This document shows, in pieces, positions 36,446 through 44,233 of a stretch of DNA of 64,000 bases. Source of the stretch: Lachnospiraceae bacterium NE2001 (GTDB lineage: Bacteria; Bacillota; Clostridia; Lachnospirales; Lachnospiraceae). Under the pieces are notes generated by a model. The model was not told the origin of the DNA. It searched no databases and saw nothing but the letters and a program-made list of their open reading frames with translations. How positions within the stretch are numbered: position 1 is the stretch's first letter; the number at the start of each line of letters is the position of its first letter. The position numbers were made by a program, and so were the translations under genes. The stretch lies in the NCBI GenBank assembly GCA_900110635.1, contig FOEK01000016.1:26160-90159 (forward strand). The letters are read 5' to 3'.

Positions 36446-36473
36446 TAAATATATACGAGGAAGAAAAGATAAA

Positions 36474-37403
36474 ATGCCGATTCGAATTGATAATGATTTA
36501 CCTGTAAAACAAATACTTGAGGAAGAGAATATCTTCGTTATGGACGAGAACAGAGCAACAACTCAGGATATTCGTCCTATAGATATTTTGATCCTTAACC
36601 TGATGCCACTTAAGGAAGATACAGAGCTTCAGCTGCTCAGAAGTCTTTCGAACACCCCACTTCAGGTTAACATAACATTTGTAAGAACTTTATCATATGA
36701 GTCAAAACATACATCCAGGGAGCATTTGGAAAGATTCTATTCCAACTTCCGTGAGGTTAGAAAGCGTAAATGGGATGGAATGATCATCACTGGTGCTCCA
36801 GTAGAGAAAATGAAATTTGAAGAGGTTGAGTATTGGGAAGAACTTAGAAAGATCATGGACTGGGCAGCAGATAATGTAACCTCAACACTTCATATCTGCT
36901 GGGGAGCACAGGCTGGTCTGTATTATCACTATGGTATCGATAAGTACGAGCTTCCAAAGAAGCTATCTGGTGTCTACGAGCATAGAACCATGCATAAGAG
37001 CCAGGAGCTGGTAAGAGGTTTTGATGATACCTTCCTTGCACCACATTCAAGATATACTGGAATAGATGCAGTGGCAGTTAGGAATAATCCTGACCTTGTA
37101 ATCCTTGCAGACTCAATAATCTGCGGTCCATATATCATTTTAGGAGAGGGCGGAAAGAATATATTTGTAACAGGCCATCCGGAATATGATGCATTAACGC
37201 TGGATCAGGAATATCATAGAGATCTGGGTAAAGGATTAGACCCGGATATTCCTGTGAATTACTACCCTGATGATGATCCAACAAGAGAGCCAATCAAGTC
37301 GTGGCGATGTCACGCAAACACACTGTATACTAACTGGCTCAATTATTACGTATATCAGAGCACGCCTTATGACTGGACCAGAAGAGTAGCGGAAGATAAG
37401 TAA
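36474..37403 (+). CDS. metA: Homoserine O-acyltransferase (MetA family)
   Basis: 309 residues, first step of methionine synthesis from homoserine. The catalytic cysteine is C142 in [15 protein letters not shown], with [10 protein letters not shown] carrying the His/Glu pair. [19 protein letters not shown] is the substrate loop. Firmicute members generally use acetyl-CoA despite the succinyltransferase name, so I would not fix the donor. Start 36474 follows CGAGGAAGAAAAGATAAA; an earlier frame start would lie in the dispersed repeat. Confidence 0.93.
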   Translation: MPIRIDNDLPVKQILEEENIFVMDENRATTQDIRPIDILILNLMPLKEDTELQLLRSLSNTPLQVNITFVRTLSYESKHTSREHLERFYSNFREVRKRKWDGMIITGAPVEKMKFEEVEYWEELRKIMDWAADNVTSTLHICWGAQAGLYYHYGIDKYELPKKLSGVYEHRTMHKSQELVRGFDDTFLAPHSRYTGIDAVAVRNNPDLVILADSIICGPYIILGEGGKNIFVTGHPEYDALTLDQEYHRDLGKGLDPDIPVNYYPDDDPTREPIKSWRCHANTLYTNWLNYYVYQSTPYDWTRRVAEDK

Positions 37404-37404
37404 A

Positions 37405-37593
37405 TACAAGGGTTTCTGGACCGTGTGGGATGAGTTCAATCCATATAATGAAGAACATCAAAAATTGAACGATGTTGTATTTGTTGAGTCTGAATGTCTG
37501 AAGTGGAGAGTAATAAAATATGGCTAATATGATCTCGTTTCTGAAACAGATCAGAATGATATTGAATATGCCAGAAAAGAGAAATATGAATAA
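37405..37593 (+). pseudogene. Remnant of an unidentified gene with in-frame stop
   Basis: A frame with no start reads YKGFWTVWDEFNPYNEEHQ and on to WRVIKYG, stops at TAA 37525, then continues in the same frame as YDLVSETDQNDIEYARKEKYE to TAA 37591. The composition looks protein-coding on both sides of the stop. The 5' part is missing, so it is a decayed gene end. Family unknown. Confidence 0.4.
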
Positions 37594-37654
37594 GCATGTA
37601 AAGTTTAATTCTTATGGAAATGTAGCTATATAATAAAGTCAGCGGAGGATATAA

Positions 37655-38077
37655 ATGAGTATTGGTGGTGTAATAGTAGGATTAATTTTATTGTTTTTTC
37701 ATTTACTTATATTATGTGTTATTTTGGGAAATCTTAAAAGAATGATTGTATGTACTGAAACAATTGTTGCCAAGGTAAAATATGTAGAAGAAAAGCAACA
37801 TAAACATGAAGATTCTAAAACAGGTAAAGTAAAATATGATTATAGTTATGACGTGACTTTTCAATATAATTATAATGGTCAGATATATGAGTCGGAGCAT
37901 AATTATTCTAAGCATTGCCGTTATTCTAAAAATCAAAACACTGATATAAAAATTAATCCACATAATCCGAAAGAAAGTTGGACAAAAGGCGAACTTATAG
38001 ACATATTAAAATTGTCTTTATCTATACCGCTTTTAGTATTTTTTGATTTAATTTATATAAATGTCTTTTTTTGTTGA
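37655..38077 (+). CDS. Small membrane protein, DUF3592-like
   Basis: 140 residues: membrane helix about 4-26, an outer/soluble domain (VAKVKYVEEKQHKHED...YDVTFQYNYNGQIYESEHNY...TDIKINPHNPKESW), and a C-terminal membrane helix (about 116-138). The YxVTFxYxYNGxxYE...INPxNPxE pattern resembles DUF3592. Function unknown. A second protein of the same type is at 38840. AT-rich compared with its neighbours. The start follows GCGGAGGATATAA. Confidence 0.65.
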   Translation: MSIGGVIVGLILLFFHLLILCVILGNLKRMIVCTETIVAKVKYVEEKQHKHEDSKTGKVKYDYSYDVTFQYNYNGQIYESEHNYSKHCRYSKNQNTDIKINPHNPKESWTKGELIDILKLSLSIPLLVFFDLIYINVFFC

Positions 38078-38092
38078 GATATCTTTTAACTG

Positions 38093-38341
38093 ATGTGGGA
38101 GAGAAGAATATCAACAACATTGTTGCAGAATGGTATAAAGATAAAGAGAATGTTGATAAAATGCAAAATCGGAAAAGAACTTTCCAACTCAACCCATAAG
38201 GAGGCTTTGTGCAAATGTCTTTTCGGAGAAGGCACTGAATTGAAATTGGACGATCTTGCTATGGTTGCGGGCGGCCTGAACGAACCCTTTGCACTCATCG
38301 GCACACTGATGGTAGCAGCAGATTTAGAAGAAACATTATAA
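38093..38341 (+). CDS. Double-glycine-leader peptide precursor, probably frameshifted
   Basis: 82 residues in the open frame, with the leader-like end ELKLDDLAMVAGG followed by a 19-residue hydrophobic tail (FALIGTLMVAADLEETL). That is the pattern of Nif11/bacteriocin-type precursors cleaved after GG. The first 20-25 residues look unnatural. The -1 frame (38095-38199, opening GEKNINNIVAEWYKDKENVDKM) reads like the true leader N-terminus. A single indel near 38158-38190 would join them, so this copy may be broken. Confidence 0.5.
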   Translation: MWERRISTTLLQNGIKIKRMLIKCKIGKELSNSTHKEALCKCLFGEGTELKLDDLAMVAGGLNEPFALIGTLMVAADLEETL

Positions 38342-38359
38342 TCAGAAAAGGAGAAAAAC

Positions 38360-38599
38360 ATGAACGAAAAAATCAAAAACGAAACGCCGGACGTGGCGTT
38401 GGAACTGGACAAGCTGAATCAGGTCAGCGGAGGGACAGGCAAATTAGAGGAGCTCGTTACCCGTATCAAAGCCGATGGTCACGCTAAGGAACTCAGAGAC
38501 TTACTCAAAACCCAGGGGAAACCAGCTGCATGCGCGAAATGCTGTGAATACTATCCGGAGCTCAGTGGATTTGCTGGGGCTGCCGTCACGATGCTCTGA
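38360..38599 (+). CDS. Double-glycine-leader peptide precursor
   Basis: 79 residues, MNEKIKNETPDVALELDKLNQVSGG then a core of about 54 residues with a CAKC pair and a small-residue C-terminus (GFAGAAVTML). The LELDKLNQVSGG stretch is a canonical GG leader for a peptidase-ABC exporter. It follows the related peptide gene by 18 bases with AAAAGGAGAAAAAC upstream. No exporter or modifying enzyme is visible nearby, so whether it is made and matured is open. Confidence 0.6.
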   Translation: MNEKIKNETPDVALELDKLNQVSGGTGKLEELVTRIKADGHAKELRDLLKTQGKPAACAKCCEYYPELSGFAGAAVTML

Positions 38600-38839
38600 C
38601 AGGCTGGGAAGGCTGTTTTGACGAAAGAAGCAGGCCATGAGCAGAATTTGCGCCCTGCACCTTTCAGGATATCCTTTACGCCCAGGATGATTTTTATGCC
38701 GCCGGTACAACGGACGACGGGCAGGCGGTGCTTTACTCCTCCCTGACGGGAGAGCTCTGGACACCCGTGAATCTGACAGAGCAGCACTATTGGGAGGAAA
38801 AGGGGCGGCTGCTATCTTACATTATAACTGAGGGACGGG
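38600..38839 (+). pseudogene. GC-richer remnant of a BNR/beta-propeller-like gene
   Basis: One frame runs through a TGA (38638) and reads CTFQDILYAQDDFYAAGTTD, then GQAVLYSSLTGELWTPVNLT, the kind of blade seen in sialidase-like or WD-type repeats. It has no start and passes into the next gene in another frame. GC-richer than its neighbours, suggesting a foreign fragment. Identity is uncertain. Confidence 0.35.
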
Positions 38840-39469
38840 ATGAAAAAATTAAGATTATTTTTAATGGCATTAGTTATGCTGCTGGGACTTTCCGCCTGCA
38901 GATGGGACGAGACGGGGCCGGAGCCGACTTCCGTGGAGACGCACGAGGAGGTGGATGAAGACGGGAATACTTATACAGTGACCACTACCTATATAGATTC
39001 AACTGGGGACAAAAGGACTGATCCTTCGTTCTACAAGTGGATGGTCATAATCGGGATAGTGACTGGGGCCATGTCGGCTTATTTCTGGTACAGGGCAATT
39101 GAGATAGAAAAACTGAAAAAGAGATGTACCGTGACTGTGCCGGCGTATGTTACCAAAGTGAGAAAAAGCAAGACCGGGGACAGGACACTGAGGTCAAAGT
39201 TTATACAGTATAATGCGACATACAGATATACCTATAACGGAAATGCTATCGAAAGCCAGAACGAATACTATGGTGGAAGATTTTTCAGGTTCCTCCCGCT
39301 GAGGCCGGAAGTAGAAGAGGGTAAGATGGTAGATATCCATATAGACCCGATGGATCCGTATGCTGTCTTTGATATTCTGGCTAATAACGCCAGAAACAGC
39401 TTTATTTATTCTGGGAGCTTCCTTGGAATAGTAGCCATTGCTTCGTTTGTTTCGTATTTTATTGTCTAG
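38840..39469 (+). CDS. Lipoprotein-like membrane protein, DUF3592-like
   Basis: 209 residues. The start MKKLRLFLMALVMLLGLSAC is a lipobox signal (LSAC). An acidic linker follows, then a membrane helix (about 68-88, WMVIIGIVTGAMSAYFWYRA), a DUF3592-type domain (YNATYRYTYNGNAIESQNEYYGG...IDPMDPYAV) and a final hydrophobic segment. It resembles the protein at 37655 in the YRYTYNGxxIES and IDPxDP motifs. Role unknown. Confidence 0.65.
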   Translation: MKKLRLFLMALVMLLGLSACRWDETGPEPTSVETHEEVDEDGNTYTVTTTYIDSTGDKRTDPSFYKWMVIIGIVTGAMSAYFWYRAIEIEKLKKRCTVTVPAYVTKVRKSKTGDRTLRSKFIQYNATYRYTYNGNAIESQNEYYGGRFFRFLPLRPEVEEGKMVDIHIDPMDPYAVFDILANNARNSFIYSGSFLGIVAIASFVSYFIV

Positions 39470-39500
39470 ATGAAGCTGCAAAATTAGATACGTTTTTTAT

Positions 39501-39535
39501 GAAAGACAACGTTCCGACGCTGTCTTTCTTTTTTT
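39501..39535 (+). terminator. Rho-independent terminator
   Basis: GAAAGACA (39501-39508) pairs with TGTCTTTC (39521-39528) across a 12-base loop, followed by seven T. Confidence 0.75.
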
Positions 39536-39604
39536 GTGCAAAAAAATGGTTCTTTTTTTCGGGTAGATTTTAGTTACAAAATAAAAATAACGGAGGTAAC
39601 GGAT

Positions 39605-39919
39605 ATGACTACAGTTAAGGACAGATTTTCAATAATACTCACAAATGATGAGATGAACAGGACAAAGATCTGTGAAAAAGAAAATGGCATCACAGATGTT
39701 AGTGTTGACGTTCACGGTCTCGACGTAAAAGACTCCAAGAGGCTTGTCAACAACATCATCAACCTGGCTCCCTGCAAGCTCCAGCTTCACATCATCCACG
39801 GCTACAGACACGGCACAGCAATCAAGACTATGATCAACACCAGGCTTTTCAACGAGAAGATCGAGGGAATATACCCCGATGAAAGAAATATGGGATTAAC
39901 CCACATCTACGTCTTATAG
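39605..39919 (+). CDS. Small stand-alone Smr-like protein
   Basis: 104 residues from ATG 39605 with a fine CGGAGGTAACGG site. SVDVHGLDVKDSKRLVNNIINL and LHIIHGYRHGTAIKTMI match the DxHG and HGxGxG landmarks of the Smr domain, a nuclease or RNA-binding fold found at the end of MutS2. No MutS2 part is present. It is the last gene before the type VI operon and could act on nucleic acids. Partnership with the operon is speculative. Confidence 0.6.
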   Translation: MTTVKDRFSIILTNDEMNRTKICEKENGITDVSVDVHGLDVKDSKRLVNNIINLAPCKLQLHIIHGYRHGTAIKTMINTRLFNEKIEGIYPDERNMGLTHIYVL

Positions 39920-39929
39920 GTGTCTTGTT

Positions 39930-39990
39930 GGGGCGGTCCGCGGAGTTATCTCTGTATGCGGTGAACCGTCCCTTTCAACTGGTGACAGAC
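39930..39990. repeat. Degenerate GGGACGGTT dispersed repeat
   Basis: GGGGCGGTCCGCGGAG and GTGAACCGTCCCTTTCAACT face each other and end next to the promoter of the CRISPR operon. They belong to the GGGACGGTTCTC family with several changes. Confidence 0.45.
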
Positions 39991-39999
39991 TATAAAATG

Positions 40000-40008
40000 T
40001 GGTATAAT
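40000..40008 (+). promoter_or_regulatory. Probable promoter of the type VI-A operon (extended -10)
   Basis: TGGTATAAT is an exact TGn-TATAAT extended -10. The -35 region (GGTGAC around 39981) is weak, as extended -10 promoters allow. It lies about 60 bases before the first gene of the six-gene run and no other convincing promoter lies between the genes, although an isolated TATAAT occurs in the 89-base gap before cas1. Confidence 0.5.
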
Positions 40009-40067
40009 TTGGAGGTATTGTTGTTGCTTATCTGATATCTATATATTGGAAGTTGAGGGTGATTATA

Positions 40068-42068
40068 ATGTCTCTGATTGGTGGGTCTATATTTGGAATA
40101 AAGGATGCTGATTCGGGTGAAAAACAGTGGAATAATGTCTACAATGTTGAAAGTCCTGCTGTAAGCAATCCTGGTATATCTGATAGAGATATTCAGCAGT
40201 TTGAAAAGTACGTAGATGATAATAGGGGTATTCTTAGTGAATTAAAGAATAAGTATGACGTATCAGGCGGCAAACCTACCTTTGAGATATTGGAGACTTG
40301 TGTGAGAAGCGCCATTGAGAATAATAATCACGCGCTTTTTGCTGATTATTTTGCTGAAACGATAATAAGCAGATATAACAGTGACGAAAGACCGCTATAT
40401 GATTTCCTGCAGTCAGAATCTTCCGGCATCCTTAGCAGATATTCCACGGACTTCAAAAAGATAAAGATATTAAAAAGCGATACGAATAATTACTGGCGAA
40501 ATGCTGAGATGCTTCCTGATTTCGGTGACGCAAATCTGGAGAAAGCATTTTATAAGAACGAGTATCTTGAAAGCATTCTGAAAGGGTCTAATACACCGTC
40601 GAAAGATACTGCAGTACAGATAGGACTGATGTATGGGCTCTCAAGTAAAGACGTAAATGAGTGGCTCATACGTTCGGGCGAAGCACAGCTGTATGAGCTT
40701 GATATAGTAGATTGTATCGGCATATTTTATCTTGATTATTACAGTGAGAGAGTAAGAAAAGAATCTGAAGCGAGTGATGATTATACACTAGAGTTAAACG
40801 CTGCCAAGGAAAGAGTAAAGCACGTTAAGAATGTCATCAATACATATATAACAAAACTTGATCAGTTATACCAGAAGTCTTCCAATTTACAAGATGAATC
40901 TGCACCTGGATCGCCGAGTAAAATAGTGGTGAAGCAGGATGCGAAGAGTGGACTTGTATATGGTGATTCTGTCATAGATTATGACAGGGTAGCAAAGAAG
41001 TGGAATATCCACGAGATTATAAATGATCTGTATGAGACGAATCAGCTCAGTTTAAATAACAGCAGTACTGAATCAGAAGATACTATCTCATATGATAAAA
41101 CCCTGACGATACATTTTGAACAGATGCTCCTAAGGGATAAACAGAAGGAGGAAGAGTTTCTTCAGAATCTGGATAGCAATCTGGCAGTATTCAAGCAGGT
41201 ACAATATGCATTCTATTCAAATCTTATCTCCTATATGGTAGATATGGGCTCATTTAAAAAGAATCTTATGTATTATATTGATGAGTCATATTATTATAGG
41301 GGAAATGAGCTGACATCGAAGGTTAATACCATCGATAAGATCTTTGATATTCAGAAGAATGACAGGGATCAGGATTATCCTAACGATAAAGTTACAAAAA
41401 CAAAGAATGATTACAACAGGAAAAAGCCTATAAAGCGTGATGCGATGTTATATGCCTTTTCCAGCGCTTATTACAACAGCAATTATATAGAGCGTTCGTT
41501 TTATAATATAAGTGATACAAATCAGACTCCAGGTGACATATATAACAAGCTTATTGGTAAGAAGCAATCTGGCAGTGATACTGTAAATCTAAGGAGATTC
41601 AGCAAGAGCGAAGCAGCAAGATGGGCCATAGCGTCAGGCCACGAAAATGATATTGGTAATCTGCTGATCACGGGTGGATACTGGAATGCTGATATGACCA
41701 ACGTAACGAATATGAGGCTTGCCCTGGACAAAGGAAAAGAGCTGGATCTCTTTGAATTATTCCTTCTCTATGCATATATGTATAGAAACCATCTGGTTGA
41801 TATATGGGTTGAAAACGGATGGGAAAAGGATAAGAAGTCAAAGGAAATCAAGAGACATAAATATATGAGTGCGCTGCCTATGCCGCTTCTTATCACCTTG
41901 GTCTCGCGTGATATTCAGTTCGTGATAAGGTATTGCAAGAACTGTCAGACAATATTTGACAGTATATATGGTAATGTTATTAATGGAACAGTCTTCAGGG
42001 TTGTTCAGAGTAATATGGAGTGGCATATAGAGGGGGATTACCCATCGGAAAAAAGAGGGATTAAGTAA
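40068..42068 (+). CDS. CRISPR-operon accessory protein of unknown function (helical)
   Basis: 666 residues from ATG 40068, with GAGGGTG seven bases upstream; TTG 40053 is also in frame. Unrecognised family. Mostly alpha-helical and charged. Around 176-225 a motif, KDTAVQIGLMYGLSSKDVNEWLIRSGE...DIVDCIGIFYLDYY, closely resembles the C-terminal domain of the macrodomain protein at 61253. A second weaker copy (KSEAARWAIASGHENDIGNLLITGG) lies near 513-545. No membrane helix and no catalytic motif are seen. It is the first gene of the operon, 15 bases before the kinase. An adaptor or sensor role is a guess. Confidence 0.6.
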   Translation: MSLIGGSIFGIKDADSGEKQWNNVYNVESPAVSNPGISDRDIQQFEKYVDDNRGILSELKNKYDVSGGKPTFEILETCVRSAIENNNHALFADYFAETIISRYNSDERPLYDFLQSESSGILSRYSTDFKKIKILKSDTNNYWRNAEMLPDFGDANLEKAFYKNEYLESILKGSNTPSKDTAVQIGLMYGLSSKDVNEWLIRSGEAQLYELDIVDCIGIFYLDYYSERVRKESEASDDYTLELNAAKERVKHVKNVINTYITKLDQLYQKSSNLQDESAPGSPSKIVVKQDAKSGLVYGDSVIDYDRVAKKWNIHEIINDLYETNQLSLNNSSTESEDTISYDKTLTIHFEQMLLRDKQKEEEFLQNLDSNLAVFKQVQYAFYSNLISYMVDMGSFKKNLMYYIDESYYYRGNELTSKVNTIDKIFDIQKNDRDQDYPNDKVTKTKNDYNRKKPIKRDAMLYAFSSAYYNSNYIERSFYNISDTNQTPGDIYNKLIGKKQSGSDTVNLRRFSKSEAARWAIASGHENDIGNLLITGGYWNADMTNVTNMRLALDKGKELDLFELFLLYAYMYRNHLVDIWVENGWEKDKKSKEIKRHKYMSALPMPLLITLVSRDIQFVIRYCKNCQTIFDSIYGNVINGTVFRVVQSNMEWHIEGDYPSEKRGIK

Positions 42069-42083
42069 TCATCAGGTGATAAA

Positions 42084-44201
42084 ATGGACAAGATAAAGGA
42101 CTATGATCTGCTGGATGTCATATATGAGACACCTCAGACCAGGCTTTATAAAGCGAAAAAGGAAACTGAGGCTGAACTGGGTGAGGGTCTTCTTTATGTC
42201 GTCAAGGAGTATCAGAGTGATATAAATAATTCAGGCACAAGAGAGCTTGTATCTTCCCAGAAAATAGATAATGCGTCATCTATAAATGTTGTTGTTCCTG
42301 TTCTTGAAAGAATAGATGATAGATATATAGTAATGCAGTTTAAGAATCACGGCATATTTCTTGCTGAAAAGATGAAGACCGCCAAAAAATCGGGGCTTGC
42401 AATTAAAGAAATATGCAGGATAGGAATAGAGATACTGGCTTCGTTAGATGTCCTTCATAACTGCTACAGGGGATTTTATGATAAAAAGGGATATCTTCAT
42501 ATGGACCTTCATCCTGGCAATATCTTTTTAGAGGATATAGGGGAAGGTGATTTTAAAGTTAAGTTTATAGATCTTCAAAGCTCATTGGAGCTTGATGAGA
42601 ATGGCATAGCATATAGGACTGAAGGTGATTATCAGTTCACAGAGGGCTATGCTGCGCCTGAAAGATATAATTACAAAAATGAAGTCTTTGATGAAAGCTG
42701 TGATATATATTCAGTTGCGAAGATAATAGAAGAACTGATGGATCTCGCACAGGATCCCAATCTGGTGCTTCAACATCTTATCGAAAATTTTATTAGCATT
42801 GGTACAGAGTCATCTCCAAGTTATCGATTCAGAACAGCTCTTGAGATGAAAGAGGTGCTGGATAGTATTCTTGAGCTGTTAAATGATATGGAGAAGAATG
42901 ACTATATCGGTATAGCAGACAGGGCTTACAGACTTGATGTTGATATCAATATGCTTGTTCAGGATATTGGGAGCCATATCAGCCTTAATGAAAATAACTA
43001 TAAAAGTGCCCTTGAAGAATTGTCTTCAATGCTTCTAACTGACCGACCTAATCAGAATAAGTGTCTGTATTTATATGAATATCTGGATGCACTGTATCGT
43101 TTCAGTGATAATGAAAAGTCAGATTCACTGACTGCAAAGCTTTTATATCTAGGTATAGGCTGTTATAACAATACTGCTTACTCGAAGAAAGCAGCTGAGC
43201 TGGCAGAGACATTTTTCAATATGAAGGAAAAGGGCGTGATCGGTATAACCGACTATGCTTCAACAATAAACCGTATCACTGAAACTTATTATGATATGGG
43301 TGATGTGGATAAGGCAGCTATGCTTCAGGAGGAGAATATAGGAATAGAGGAGCAGCTTTATTCTGTATATATCAATACTGCAAAGACCAGTGGCCTTGCC
43401 GTTACGAACGAATCAATTGTCAAATCTATGGGAAGATCCTACAGCGCATATGGGCGTTACCTATATGTACAGAGTACATACACCCAGAATGAAGAAGATA
43501 AGAAAAAAGGAATTGATTATCTGGAAAAAGCAGTGGGTGTATTTCAAGACAGAGTGAACAAACACATTACGATCAGTCATATATTAAAGATAGCTATTGA
43601 AGAACGTGACAAAGATCTGGCGAATAAGTATATAGCACTATATCTAAAAGAAATATATCCAAAAGTTTTTAGTGTAGCAGATCTTATATCTTCATTCATT
43701 GGTGACAAAAAAATAGAACGGGAACCAGGAAATGATTACTATCTGTTAGATATTTTAATGCTAATAAATGCATTTTGTACTAAGGATATAAATGAAACTA
43801 ATATTGAGGCTTTTGCAGAGCGTCTTCGAGGGATTATGACGCAGCTGTCATCCAGGGAATATATTTCATTTCCAGTGAATCTGATATATAAACATATGGC
43901 CTTAATTATATACAAGTTAAATGATAACGAAGTAAATGAGGATGTTCTTCATCTCTTTAAAAAGGCCGTTACATCTAATGATAGTTTTGTTATAGATAGA
44001 AACAGACAGCTCTCTATCCTTATGGTTATGTCATATCAGATTCGCTGGATGGAGTGTGAGATGTGCGGCTGGGAAGATGAAAAGAAAAAGCTGTTAGAAC
44101 AGTTTATAGAGCATAGTGGCGATTCTGAATTGGGGTTACAGGGTTATTATCAGAAGGCTGCTAAGTATGAGACTCTAGAGTCAGTTCTTAGATTGACTTA
44201 A
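42084..44201 (+). CDS. Ser/Thr-kinase-like protein with TPR-like C-terminal region
   Basis: 705 residues. The kinase domain (about 1-270) has a candidate VAIK lysine, K41 (YVVKEY), catalytic loop HMDLHPGN (H139, D141, N146), D163 of IDLQ in place of DFG, YAAPERY for APE and DESCDIYSVA. The Gly-rich loop is not recognisable, so ATP binding may be atypical. Residues about 300-690 are helical repeats of TPR/SEL1 type. Several segments align with the tail of the next protein (HITISHILKIAIEERDKD versus YNITLSYLLHLYIDNKDR). In the operon it sits between the helical protein and the putative nuclease. Substrates are unknown; neighbours or Cas13a are candidates. Confidence 0.7.
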   Translation: MDKIKDYDLLDVIYETPQTRLYKAKKETEAELGEGLLYVVKEYQSDINNSGTRELVSSQKIDNASSINVVVPVLERIDDRYIVMQFKNHGIFLAEKMKTAKKSGLAIKEICRIGIEILASLDVLHNCYRGFYDKKGYLHMDLHPGNIFLEDIGEGDFKVKFIDLQSSLELDENGIAYRTEGDYQFTEGYAAPERYNYKNEVFDESCDIYSVAKIIEELMDLAQDPNLVLQHLIENFISIGTESSPSYRFRTALEMKEVLDSILELLNDMEKNDYIGIADRAYRLDVDINMLVQDIGSHISLNENNYKSALEELSSMLLTDRPNQNKCLYLYEYLDALYRFSDNEKSDSLTAKLLYLGIGCYNNTAYSKKAAELAETFFNMKEKGVIGITDYASTINRITETYYDMGDVDKAAMLQEENIGIEEQLYSVYINTAKTSGLAVTNESIVKSMGRSYSAYGRYLYVQSTYTQNEEDKKKGIDYLEKAVGVFQDRVNKHITISHILKIAIEERDKDLANKYIALYLKEIYPKVFSVADLISSFIGDKKIEREPGNDYYLLDILMLINAFCTKDINETNIEAFAERLRGIMTQLSSREYISFPVNLIYKHMALIIYKLNDNEVNEDVLHLFKKAVTSNDSFVIDRNRQLSILMVMSYQIRWMECEMCGWEDEKKKLLEQFIEHSGDSELGLQGYYQKAAKYETLESVLRLT

Positions 44202-44233
44202 TATAATTACAAAGAACGTGGGAAGGAGACGAT

